Source: Symsagittifera roscoffensis
Lineage: Eukaryota; Xenacoelomorpha; Acoela; Convolutidae
Length of the DNA: 64,000 nucleotides
Assembly (NCBI RefSeq): GCF_963678635.1
Contig: NC_087071.1
Coordinates: 23,016,013 to 23,080,012 of the forward strand
Direction of reading: 5' to 3'
This document shows, in pieces, positions 20,703 to 28,982 of the stretch; position 1 is the first letter of the stretch; each line of letters starts with the position of its first letter. Position numbers and translations under genes: made by a program. Under the pieces are notes generated by a model, which had not been told where the DNA came from, ran no database searches, and saw only the letters and a program-made list of their open reading frames with translations.

Positions 20703-20878
20703 TTATGTATATTGTAGTACTCTTCTAGAAAAAGAATTAGAAGGATTGTTGCTAAGGCGAATGTGATGATTGCTTTCTTTATACATTTGCATATTGTCAA
20801 GATGAGGGATGATAGAAATGTTAAAAAAATTACAAATAGTAAAAAAATATTGGTTCTACTTAAAATGTTTCGTATCAT
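20690..20878 (-). CDS. Small hydrophobic ORF 2 (likely N-terminus of the envelope-like protein)
   Basis: 62 codons with two predicted membrane segments (around IFLLFVIFLTFLSSLILTI and FALATILLILFL) separated by a basic Cys-containing loop (CKCIKKA). Its ATG overlaps the stop of the preceding hydrophobic ORF as ATGA (20875-20878). It terminates just past a T6 run, where the large S/T/P-rich frame takes over. It may be a leader/anchor of a huge envelope precursor or a stand-alone viroporin-like protein. Confidence 0.45.
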   Translation of the reverse strand: MIRNILSRTNIFLLFVIFLTFLSSLILTICKCIKKAIITFALATILLILFLEEYYNIHKFFH

Positions 20879-21105
20879 TTAGATAATTTTTGTGAATCGT
20901 ACCTGTGGATATGGTCAGTAGCTTTTGAAAGTTGGAGGTATAGTTTAAATATGGAATAGAAAATTAAAAAAATATTGCAAAAAATGATTAAGATTATTAT
21001 GAAAGCTTCAAAGGTATCAACAAGAAATATGATTAAAAGTTTAAATATCGTTAAAAAGTTTATGAGAATGTTAAGAATTATGTTGACTGGTCGAGAGAAG
21101 AGCAT
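20875..21105 (-). CDS. Small hydrophobic ORF 1, two predicted membrane segments
   Basis: 76 codons starting at 21105, almost entirely I, L, F and N between a short N-terminus and a polar tail (TDHIHRYDSQKLSK). Two or three membrane spans are plausible. It is the first ORF after pol in sense order and overlaps the next hydrophobic ORF by 4 bases. No family recognised. AT-rich sequence can give hydrophobic frames by chance, but two in a row with stop/start overlap in sense orientation is suggestive. Confidence 0.35.
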   Translation of the reverse strand: MLFSRPVNIILNILINFLTIFKLLIIFLVDTFEAFIIILIIFCNIFLIFYSIFKLYLQLSKATDHIHRYDSQKLSK

Positions 21106-21698
21106 TTAAGAAATGGCTTCTCGATCGAATATTTTTTGTTGTTTGAGGCAATTTTCAAGTGTGGTCGAATTATTTATTAGTTTTTTGACAAGTGGGTTGA
21201 GTTTTGTGAAAAATTGTTGGGGGCGAATTTTATGGTGATTGGGAGGTCTTCTTTTTCTTTATTTTTATTTGTCAAGTGATCTGGGGTATTTTTGAGTTTT
21301 TGATACTTTAGGCTAATTAAAATGGTCGTTCTTTTACTTTAGGCTAATTTAACATATTTGTTTGGGGGGTATTTGAGGTCTGAGTTGGGGAAATATTGTT
21401 GATCTTTGGGTTATTATATAAGGGAGGGTTATGATATTATGGTGATTTTTATTTTAGTTGTCAAGTTGGAATGGTTTGCTTATTTTTGACCTGGAGGTCG
21501 CAAAGTTATAGTTATAGATATGCCTGGAGTTTAATATCTTTCGTCTAGTTGGTTTGTGTTAGAGTTATAGAAGGTGACGGATTGGATGAATCCTATTGGC
21601 TAATTTTGAACTAGAATCGCTGCGTGTCTGTCAGCATGTTATTTTGAAAAATGAAGGTTCAAAATTTTTCAGAGGTGCAAAGATTATTAATTGTAAAA
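21106..21698. other. Spacer between pol and the hydrophobic ORFs
   Basis: About 590 bases without a supported sense ORF. It holds T-rich runs and a repeated phrase 'actttaggctaatt' at 21308 and 21335. This would be where a splice acceptor for an envelope mRNA could lie; I could not fix one. Confidence 0.4.
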
Positions 21699-24600
21699 TT
21701 AAAGCTGTTTTTGAAATTCTACTTTCTTTAATATTTTAGATTGTGGGATGAATGTTTTATAGTTTTTGCGTGGTTGATTTCTAAGTCGTGATGACTCTCT
21801 ATGTTCTGATTTGACGATTTGTTCTTGGGGTATAATTTTTTTTGTCATTTTTCTATTTTTTCTTTCTTTTTGAGGAATATTTTGATCTAGTTTTTTTGTA
21901 TTGTTTTTTATTGTAGATGATTTTTTATTTTGGATTTCGGGGTGAATGTCATGTTGGTTTTTTGTTTCATTTTCTGTATGTGGGTTATTTTGAATAACTT
22001 TTAAACCTGTGAAAGAATATAATTGAGTTAGTTCGCGTAATGCGTATTCTTTTGGGTAATAAGGTAATAGGTTGTTTCGATGTTGAACAATTTCTTTTTG
22101 TTCTGAGTCGGTGATTTTATATGTGACATCAGTGGGTTTGGCAATTATTTGGTATGGTCCTATACGAAGGGGTTGTAATTTTTTAGAAATTCCTTTTTGA
22201 GTGTTAAAATTGGGTATTAAAACAAATGTTCCAATTTTTAAATCGGAGGCTGGTGTAAAGCGTGAATTTATTTGTTCATTAATGTTTTGACTTTGTAAAA
22301 ACTTTTTTCTTACTTTTTGGTAAGTTTCATTGTGTTTTTTATCTCTGTTTAAAATCCATTCGGTGTGTGTACCGGAGGCTAATTTAAGAATTTGTGGGTG
22401 ATGAAAATGATCTTCATCATGTGTGTGTAAAGGTAGATTATAACAAATTGAGTCTTTATTCGGTTGACAATGACTTTGTGCATTTTTAAGAGAGTTTGCT
22501 GTAAACATAATTGGTTTGCGTGGCTTTTGATTAAAAACCATTTCATATGGTGACATTCCTAGAGTTGTCGTGATTTGTGAATTATATGCTAAGGGAAATA
22601 GTTTTACATCTGCTGACCATTCGGTGTATCTTGTATCATTTCCATTGATGATACATCTAAGATATTCTTGTAGTGAACGGTTCATACCTTCGACTAAACC
22701 GTTTGTCCAAGGTGCGTGAGATGTACCTTGTTTGTGTTTGATGTTATATAAATGACATAGTGTGATGATTTCATTATTTATGAATTCTGTACCGTTGTCT
22801 GTAACTAAAATTTCTGGTAGTCCGAATTTGGCTATCCAGTGTTCATAAAGTGTTGTGTAAGCGTAATAAGCGTTACAATGTGGTACTGGGTTAAGTGCTA
22901 CATAATGTGTAAATGCGTCAACAATTACCATAATGTAGGAGTTTCCTTCGGATGATGGTGAAATTGGTCCTTTTGTATCAAATGAAATACGGTGGTTAAA
23001 GTACAAACTTTGTCCTTTAAAATCTTGTTTTTGTGCTATTTGTTTTTGATTTGGATAAGGTTTATTTAGTTGACATACTATACAATCATTGCATAGTACC
23101 TTTATCCAAATTGGTGCATTTGGGAAATAAAATTTTTGTATGAAATTTGAATATGTTTTCTCTGATCCAGAGTGTCCTTTAATGTTTTGTGTATGTGAAA
23201 TGTTAAAAGCTATGAGAATCATACTTAAAGGGAGACAGGGAACTGTTGATTCATTTAATTGGTAATCTAGAAGGTCTGTGTTTTCATTAATTGTTGTATT
23301 ATTAAATTTTCGAAAATATCGGAGGAGTGTTTTATTTCCTAAAATTGAGGTATCAGCTTTTACGGGTTTAGTTTTATATTTGTGCCATAATTTTAGTTGT
23401 CTAATTACTGGGTCAAGATTTTGATAATGTTTCAAGGTATTAATTGTAATTTTTTCTGTTGGAGGGAGAAAAATGTTTTCAATTTCTAATTTAGATAAAG
23501 GAATCGTGTCAAGTGGGTCATGGAGGTCAAAAACTTGATTTATTGTGTATTTTGAATCGTTTGTTTGTGGTCCTGATAAATTTATTTTATCAGTTAGATT
23601 TTCTTTTTCAATTAACGGAAAAAGGTCTTTTTTATGCGAGTGTTGTCTTACTCTTTTTTGTTGGGTGTTATTCTTTATCCATTGTGAATATGGAATTGGT
23701 TTGAAAGTTGATGTTCCAAGTAGATCAACTTCGTAGTGGTTATTTTGGCAATCTAAATAAAGTGGGAAGTGTTGTAGGTTATTTATCTGTGATTGTTCAA
23801 CGTCAGTTTTTACTGCATATTTGCATTCTAGTCGGGCTGATGTTTCGTTTTCTGCAAGATAAAATTTTATATTTTTGGGCATTTCAACTGTAGTTTTACG
23901 TGTAAGTAATTCAGGTGGTGTATTTCGACTTAATGTGTCTGGTAATGCAAGATTTTTTCCTGCTGTCCAAACTATATGTAAGTTTGGAAATTTCATTAGA
24001 ATTAATTGAAATCTGTAAACTCGGTGGTTTGGGTTGGATTTTTGTGTAAATAGAAAAATGATTGGTTTGTGATCTGTGAATAAAACTGTTGGATGTTTTG
24101 ATCCAAGTATCAGAAATTCATATTCTGTAAGTGTATAAATTATAGCTGTACATTCTCTCATTAGAGTTGAGAGTCGTAGCTCTGCTTGAGTGAATAATCG
24201 AGAATTTGCTGATATAAGGTTCATTTTGTTTGTACCATTGTGTGATTGTAATAACGCTGCTCCGATGCCAAAATTTGAAGCGTCGCACATTGCATAGAAT
24301 GGTTGATTTGGATCTGGAAATGTATTCGAAATTTGTTCAGTTAAGAGTTTTTTAATTTCTTCAAATCGTGTTTGATGTTCTGTATTCCATTCAAAATTAT
24401 TTTGTTGTCTAAGTATATTATAGAATGGTCTTAAGTATAATTGCATTTTATAGACGTATTTGCTTAAAAAATTTAACATTCCAAGGAATTCTTGGATTTT
24501 CTTTTTGTTTGTTGGTGGTTGAAGCTTCTGAATAGCATCAATGCGTGATTTTAATGGAGTGATTGTCTTTCTTTCTATATTGTGTCCTAAGAATTTAACT

Positions 24601-24710
24601 GAACTGTTGTTGCTGTATACATTTTTGTTTGGTAGATTTTCATCTTTCTTCAAGTATTGATAGAATGATTTATTTGGTTCTTTATATTTTTGAGGTTTAT
24701 TTTGGTTGTC
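21699..24710 (-). CDS. pol: Truncated Ty3/Gypsy pol: RT thumb, RNase H and integrase
   Basis: 1003 codons open from 24710; numbering below starts at the TTG at 24653. Residues 19-24 (VKFLGH) mark the end of the RT palm/thumb. RNase H follows with acidic residues at about 124 (CDASNFGIG), 167 (MREC), 194 (FTDHK) and 239 (LPDTLSRN). Integrase has a zinc-binding region (H487, H494, C524, C527) and a complete D559, D619, E655 triad with 35 residues between the last two. A GPY/F motif (LRIGPYQII) lies at about 830-837, diagnostic of Ty3/Gypsy, and a basic tail ends the protein. Protease and the RT catalytic motifs are absent: the frame runs back through a short K/N/Q linker to a TAG at 24711-24713 and then the gag CCHC knuckle. 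This copy cannot reverse-transcribe on its own. Confidence 0.93.
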   Translation of the reverse strand, partial: DNQNKPQKYKEPNKSFYQYLKKDENLPNKNVYSNNSSVKFLGHNIERKTITPLKSRIDAIQKLQPPTNKKKIQEFLGMLNFLSKYVYKMQLYLRPFYNILRQQNNFEWNTEHQTRFEEIKKLLTEQISNTFPDPNQPFYAMCDASNFGIGAALLQSHNGTNKMNLISANSRLFTQAELRLSTLMRECTAIIYTLTEYEFLILGSKHPTVLFTDHKPIIFLFTQKSNPNHRVYRFQLILMKFPNLHIVWTAGKNLALPDTLSRNTPPELLTRKTTVEMPKNIKFYLAENETSARLECKYAVKTDVEQSQINNLQHFPLYLDCQNNHYEVDLLGTSTFKPIPYSQWIKNNTQQKRVRQHSHKKDLFPLIEKENLTDKINLSGPQTNDSKYTINQVFDLHDPLDTIPLSKLEIENIFLPPTEKITINTLKHYQNLDPVIRQLKLWHKYKTKPVKADTSILGNKTLLRYFRKFNNTTINENTDLLDYQLNESTVPCLPLSMILIAFNISHTQNIKGHSGSEKTYSNFIQKFYFPNAPIWIKVLCNDCIVCQLNKPYPNQKQIAQKQDFKGQSLYFNHRISFDTKGPISPSSEGNSYIMVIVDAFTHYVALNPVPHCNAYYAYTTLYEHWIAKFGLPEILVTDNGTEFINNEIITLCHLYNIKHKQGTSHAPWTNGLVEGMNRSLQEYLRCIINGNDTRYTEWSADVKLFPLAYNSQITTTLGMSPYEMVFNQKPRKPIMFTANSLKNAQSHCQPNKDSICYNLPLHTHDEDHFHHPQILKLASGTHTEWILNRDKKHNETYQKVRKKFLQSQNINEQINSRFTPASDLKIGTFVLIPNFNTQKGISKKLQPLRIGPYQIIAKPTDVTYKITDSEQKEIVQHRNNLLPYYPKEYALRELTQLYSFTGLKVIQNNPHTENETKNQHDIHPEIQNKKSSTIKNNTKKLDQNIPQKERKNRKMTKKIIPQEQIVKSEHRESSRLRNQPRKNYKTFIPQSKILKKVEFQKQL

Positions 24711-25090
24711 CTATTGTTTTTGTCTACATTCAGAAATACTATGTCCGTATCGTCGGCAATAATTACATCATTTTTTGAAAGATGGTTTGCCTTTAAAGTT
24801 TGGGTGTTTTTCATAAATATTGAGTATTTCAGTGATTTTTTCAACGAGGTCTGTATCTGATTCCTGTATGTTGTTGATATTTGTGGTATTTGTTCAATTC
24901 GATTAACATATTGTAACTTCAGATTTTCTGTTTCTTCAAGTTTCATTGTGATTTCCGCTTGCTCTAGTTTGTCTACTAGTTTTCGAAAATCTAGATCGGG
25001 CTCTCGAATTGAGGAGGGATGTGATGCTCTCTTTTTTATTGCTATTTTCCTTAATTGAGGTGTTAAGGTCATCATTAAGATTTCTGTCAT
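24650..25090 (-). CDS. gag: Gag capsid C-terminal part (frame-shifted)
   Basis: 146 codons beginning at an ATG that overlaps the stop of 25087-25602 as ATGA. The first ~75 residues are charged and helical (LRKIAIKKRASHPSSIREP onward) and look like the capsid C-terminal domain. After about residue 75 the coding signal passes to another frame that leads into the CCHC knuckle. The junction with the upstream ORF is inside an A5 run, so I read the two ORFs as one gag interrupted by a one-base shift rather than as coupled genes. Confidence 0.65.
   Translation of the reverse strand: MTEILMMTLTPQLRKIAIKKRASHPSSIREPDLDFRKLVDKLEQAEITMKLEETENLKLQYVNRIEQIPQISTTYRNQIQTSLKKSLKYSIFMKNTQTLKANHLSKNDVIIADDTDIVFLNVDKNNRTTKINLKNIKNQINHSINT
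24711..24770 (-). pseudogene. gag: Gag nucleocapsid zinc knuckle, bounded by stops
   Basis: Reading in the pol frame, 24767-24726 encodes CNYCRRYGHSISEC, a textbook C-X2-C-X4-H-X4-C knuckle. A TGA (24768-24770) precedes it and a TAG (24711-24713) follows a few residues later. The TAG may be the natural gag stop. The TGA just before the first Cys breaks gag. It lies inside the 24650-25090 frame but in another phase, which is why that ORF's own C-terminus looks meaningless. Confidence 0.75.
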
Positions 25091-25602
25091 TTTTGTGTTT
25101 TTATAGTCGTGTGTAATAATGAATATGCTTTTCGAACTAGTGTTTCGATACGTACTGCTAATGGTTTGATAGTTTCATTTGGTAATCTGCGAATTTCATT
25201 ACATAAAACTCTTTGTTGTTGTTTATTTCTCTCGGAGTCAAACATTTTTGAAAATTCTTGTGTAAATCTTTTCCAATTTGATTTTATTTCTATAGGCAAT
25301 ACTGAAAACCATTTTTGGGCTGCGCCATCTAAGGTTGTTTGTATCAACGCTGTGCGTCGATGTATCCAATTTTGATGTAGTGGCGTATTAATTGGTTCAG
25401 GTCCTATATTTAAAATTAAATTTGCTGTTACTGCATTTAAATAATCTTCTACAGAATATTCAGGGTCTGTTCCTGCGAATACCATTAATGGTTTGTTTGA
25501 TGTTATTGATGATCCACCCATAAGGTATGGATTCATTGTCATTTGTAATGATTCTGCGGCATTTGGCATTTGTGAAAAGTTTGAAAATTGATTTTTTGTC
25601 AT
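25087..25602 (-). CDS. gag: Gag capsid N-terminal part
   Basis: 171 codons with the typical Ty3/Gypsy capsid pattern: a FAGTDPEYSVEDYLNAV start, then LDGAAQKWFSVLP, then NWKRFTQEFSKMF and RRLPNETIKPLAVRIETL. It is in the same frame as the 562-codon ORF upstream, separated only by a TAA at 25609-25611 and two codons, so both may belong to one gag precursor of roughly 850-900 residues. The role is assembly of the intracellular particle. Confidence 0.8.
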   Translation of the reverse strand: MTKNQFSNFSQMPNAAESLQMTMNPYLMGGSSITSNKPLMVFAGTDPEYSVEDYLNAVTANLILNIGPEPINTPLHQNWIHRRTALIQTTLDGAAQKWFSVLPIEIKSNWKRFTQEFSKMFDSERNKQQQRVLCNEIRRLPNETIKPLAVRIETLVRKAYSLLHTTIKTQK

Positions 25603-25608
25603 TTCGTG

Positions 25609-27297
25609 TTATTGAAGGTAATATGGAAGTGGTATTTCATTTTGCATTTGTGTTGGTTGATACGAGTGTGTAATCATTGGGTTTTGTGGCTGAATTGGTT
25701 GAAAAGATTGTGTATTAATTGGGTTTTGCAATTGTATTGGTTGTTGATTTTGTGTATCTGTTGGATGTGGAGAAAAAATTCTATGATATGTATGTGGTTT
25801 TTGCACTCCTTGTCCACGATATTCTTGAGTATATGGTGCAAATATATCTGGTTGTAAATAATCATCATCAGAGGATAAATAATCCGTTTGATGAGGTGCT
25901 TGCTTTTTATTTTTATTCTGTTGAAAGAATGGGTAATTTTCACTACGATCCTGTGGAGGATGTGATTTAGTTTGAAAATTTACTGAGTTGGTTGTTGCCA
26001 TTGGGTTATCCCAATATCGAGATCTTACCTGATTATTATTTTTTTTTCGTGGGGGATAGTTTGTTTTTGATGAATGTGCGTAATTATAATTGTGTTCCGC
26101 AAAAGTGTTTCTTGTGAATGTTCTGCGTGTTTTTGATGGTACTGTCATGGGTCTATATGTTTGATAATCCATTTGTGAATATTTTGGAGCAACCGAAGGT
26201 TTAACGGTTGATTGTAAGGTTACTTGTGCTAGTGAAGTGTTTGTATTTCTTGGAGTTGTTAAATTTGGACGTATTGGTGAAATACTTTGTTGTGTAGTTG
26301 TTGTTGTTTGGACGATTTCTTCATTTATGAAGTGTGATGGTGTTTGAATATCTTGTTGAGTGAGGTTCCTAGTTCCATTAAGGTTCTCATTGTGTATGAC
26401 GGTCGAATTTAAACTGTTATTTCGCGTATCAGGTAAAAATTTATTGTAGTTTAATGGTGTTGCATCAATGGTTAATGGTATTACTCTTACATAATCTCTT
26501 ACATAAGATATTGTACTTATTGCTTGACTTGAGATTGACTGTGGGATATTTATGAATGCATAATGAGACCATTCGGGGTCCCAAACGTAGTCTGACTGTT
26601 CTGTGATGGCGGTATCATCGTTTGAATTTTGAGGTCTGAAATTTTTTCTTGCTTGTGAAATTAAATCTATATTATGTGTGAAATAATCTATTATAAACAA
26701 TGTCAAAATTTTTTGTAAGTCATGTTTTGTATGTTGTGAAACTTCATCTTTAGTGAAATTTTCTTTAATTAGATGTAGGAAAGTTGAAAATAGTGTGATT
26801 TCATGTCGTACCCTTATATGTTTAGATGTCTCTGTCGGTGAGACATGTGGGATTGGGTTTTCGTTTTCTAATATTGAAATATAACTATATATTATTGCAA
26901 AAACTTCATTAGTAAATATGGAGTTTGCTCTTTGTGAGTTATGATATTGTATGCTTTTTATATATTCTAAGAACACTTGTGAAAATTCTAAGTCAAGATC
27001 GTCTGTTTGAATTACATATTTGCGGTGATTCTGGTTTGGTGAGCTGAATTCTATGGTGTAGATTCCGTATTGTTGTGTTAAATTACATATATCTTTCAGA
27101 TAATGATCAATAATTTGTCTTTTTATTCTTACATCTGGGAACTCTGCTTTACATGGGCTGATTCCGGGTTCAAACAAATTTAGGAGAAACTTCTTGCAAA
27201 GTTCATGTTGTCCTCTATTATCGGGTGCATCTACGAGGAAGGGGTAGATATCGTCGTCGTCTGGACTATCTTCACTTGGAGTGTGTGTTTGGCTCAT
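25609..27297 (-). CDS. gag: Long N-terminal gag domain plus Q/P-rich linker
   Basis: 562 codons from an ATG at 27297. Residues 1-250 look folded (acidic start SEDSPDDDDIYPF, then helical segments rich in L, I, F and D). Residues 300-562 are low-complexity: T/P/N-rich, a basic patch (KTRRTFTRNTFAEHNYNYAH), then repeated IQPQNP/IQLQNP motifs. The ORF lies directly before the capsid in the same frame, so it most likely forms the matrix-like and linker part of gag. Such a long pre-capsid region is unusual for Ty3/Gypsy gag. No enzyme motif is present. Confidence 0.6.
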   Translation of the reverse strand: MSQTHTPSEDSPDDDDIYPFLVDAPDNRGQHELCKKFLLNLFEPGISPCKAEFPDVRIKRQIIDHYLKDICNLTQQYGIYTIEFSSPNQNHRKYVIQTDDLDLEFSQVFLEYIKSIQYHNSQRANSIFTNEVFAIIYSYISILENENPIPHVSPTETSKHIRVRHEITLFSTFLHLIKENFTKDEVSQHTKHDLQKILTLFIIDYFTHNIDLISQARKNFRPQNSNDDTAITEQSDYVWDPEWSHYAFINIPQSISSQAISTISYVRDYVRVIPLTIDATPLNYNKFLPDTRNNSLNSTVIHNENLNGTRNLTQQDIQTPSHFINEEIVQTTTTTQQSISPIRPNLTTPRNTNTSLAQVTLQSTVKPSVAPKYSQMDYQTYRPMTVPSKTRRTFTRNTFAEHNYNYAHSSKTNYPPRKKNNNQVRSRYWDNPMATTNSVNFQTKSHPPQDRSENYPFFQQNKNKKQAPHQTDYLSSDDDYLQPDIFAPYTQEYRGQGVQKPHTYHRIFSPHPTDTQNQQPIQLQNPINTQSFQPIQPQNPMITHSYQPTQMQNEIPLPYYLQ

Positions 27298-27739
27298 TTT
27301 TTCGTTTAATGACTGTTAATAGGTAATTATCGATGTGTCTAATTGGTTGATTCCAATTATACAAGTGTACTGGTTTGTGTTTATATTGCTTTTTTATTCT
27401 TCTTTTTCCTCTTTTTGATGAATTTGAAGTTGTTTCTGAGTCGGAAAAATATAATTGATCGTGAATGGGGCAATTTTTATCAATAGATTCTTTTAATTTA
27501 TAAAGTTCGTCTAAATTGCTGGCTTCTGATTCTGAAAATGGGTTCCTATTTTTTGAAAATCTTTTTCGCGTAATTTGTCTTTGTTTGGTTATGATTTTCC
27601 TTTTTAGTGTTTGTCGTTTTGTTCTAATATATCCAACTGTTTGTGTATGAGGTGTGATTACGAGGTCGTATTTTTTGTTATCTATTTCACAGTTGTGTAA
27701 AACGATTGTTTGTTTGTTTCCTAGGTTTTTAAATGACAT
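27272..27739 (-). CDS. Basic ORF preceding gag, unknown
   Basis: 155 codons starting at 27739; lysine/arginine-rich (KRQTLKRKIITKQRQITRKR), with an S/E/D-rich centre and a second basic patch (KRGKRRIKKQYKHK). It overlaps the 562-codon ORF by 26 bases in another frame, at an A6 run. It may be the true N-terminus of gag (needing a +1 shift) or a separate small basic protein read first from the genomic RNA. A conserved-looking tail NWNQPIRHIDNYLL argues that it is really coding. Confidence 0.5.
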   Translation of the reverse strand: MSFKNLGNKQTIVLHNCEIDNKKYDLVITPHTQTVGYIRTKRQTLKRKIITKQRQITRKRFSKNRNPFSESEASNLDELYKLKESIDKNCPIHDQLYFSDSETTSNSSKRGKRRIKKQYKHKPVHLYNWNQPIRHIDNYLLTVIKRKNEPNTHSK

Positions 27740-28961
27740 AAGGTTTAGGATGACGGATGCAAAAAGTTGTTAGATGATTTCTATTTTCTTAGACTGTTAG
27801 TCCTTACGATTTTTTGGTTAGCTTAACCTGGGTCTATTTGTTCAGGGTTGGAGAGAAAAGTATATCGATTCCGAAGAATGATTTTTTACTTTCTCGTGGC
27901 TAGTATAAGCTAACGGTGTTAACTTACTTAATCTTACTTAGGGGTAGTGATTGTGTTCAAGGGTTGGAGAATAATAAATCGATCCACAAGGTTCAGGTAT
28001 AATTAGAACGCGAGTAGTTCGTTAGATACTATTTTAAACTTACTAAGTCTAAGATTTATCCTGGGTCTGGTAAGAGGAGGGTTCAAGTGAAGGATGAATA
28101 ACCGAAGTTCTTCACTGTTTATCCTAATTTGAATGATTAGTTTTGTTCAAAAATTTCTATTAGTCTTGGGTTTTTTGAAAGGGTTGGATAGTGAATCGAC
28201 GTTTGAGGTCGTTAGACACTAGTTAATTGGGTGGGGGAGAACAAAATTGTTCTTTTTGATCCAAGGATAGGCCTTGATGATCAAGTTTTACATTTAATGA
28301 AATAGAAAAATTTAATGTAGATCCAAGGATAAGCCTTGATGATCTGATTTTAAAATTAAGTGAATTTAAGTTTAAAATGGTTTAAACTGTTCAAAAATTT
28401 AGTTTTTGATGTTTAGTGAGCTTATGATTGCTGTTATGTTTAGGTGATGAAGCTGGGACTACAGATGATTTTTATAATTACTAACAATTTATTGTCATGC
28501 TACTAATTTTTGTTTTGATTTTCAATAAATATTTACCAAACATGTTTTATATAATACTGCAGAATTTAGGAAAACGATCTGAGATCTTTTTATCAATCGT
28601 TATTGTTTATTAATAGTTTTTTTTAGCGCCTGAAATGATCATGAAGGTTGACTTCAAGATTTTATGTTTGTAAATGAAAATCTAAATTCATTGCTAATAA
28701 AATTCTAAATATAAAGGTTTGTGTTGGCTTTTGTCGTACTATCATATAACTATTTGGTAAGTTTCTACTTTGTCGTATGTCGTCTCTGGTTCGAGGTCTT
28801 CTTCCAATTCCGGGTAGTTCTATTATCGTTCGGAATATTGGCTCTAATCTATTGAGTCGTAGAGACATTTCGATTAAATTATCGTCGTATAACATTTTGA
28901 AAATGTTTTGTCTAAACTCTAATCTATTTTTGGTTATTTCTAAGCTATTAAGGTCTTGTTC
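27740..28961 (-). other. Retroelement 5' leader with internal repeats
   Basis: 1.2 kb between the primer-binding site and the first ORF. On the plus strand the phrase 'gggttggagagaa' recurs at about 27845, 27961 and 28184, each time followed by '..atcga'. The phrase 'gatccaaggata.gcc' with ttgatgatc occurs at 28258 and 28320 and is self-complementary at its ends (gatc...gatc). 'cctgggtct' occurs at 27827 and 28060. Repeated structured motifs are typical of packaging or translation-initiation leaders. No ORF seen. Confidence 0.5.
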
Positions 28962-28980
28962 GAGACTTATGGTCGCACCA
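28962..28980 (-). promoter_or_regulatory. Primer-binding site candidate
   Basis: Two bases inside the 5' LTR the sense strand reads TGGTGCGACCATAAGTCTC, beginning with the TGG that pairs with a tRNA CCA end. I cannot assign the tRNA. Confidence 0.6.
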
Positions 28981-28982
28981 GA

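Noticed and set aside
25087-25090. ATGA stop/start overlap read as translational coupling of two gag genes
   Set aside because: The two ORFs are halves of one capsid and the junction lies in an A-run, so a one-base shift explains it better.
27285-27297. A -1 ribosomal frameshift signal (A AAA AAT) between the basic ORF and gag
   Set aside because: A -1 slip here would read TGA at once; the downstream ORF lies in the +1 frame, so the heptamer cannot serve it.
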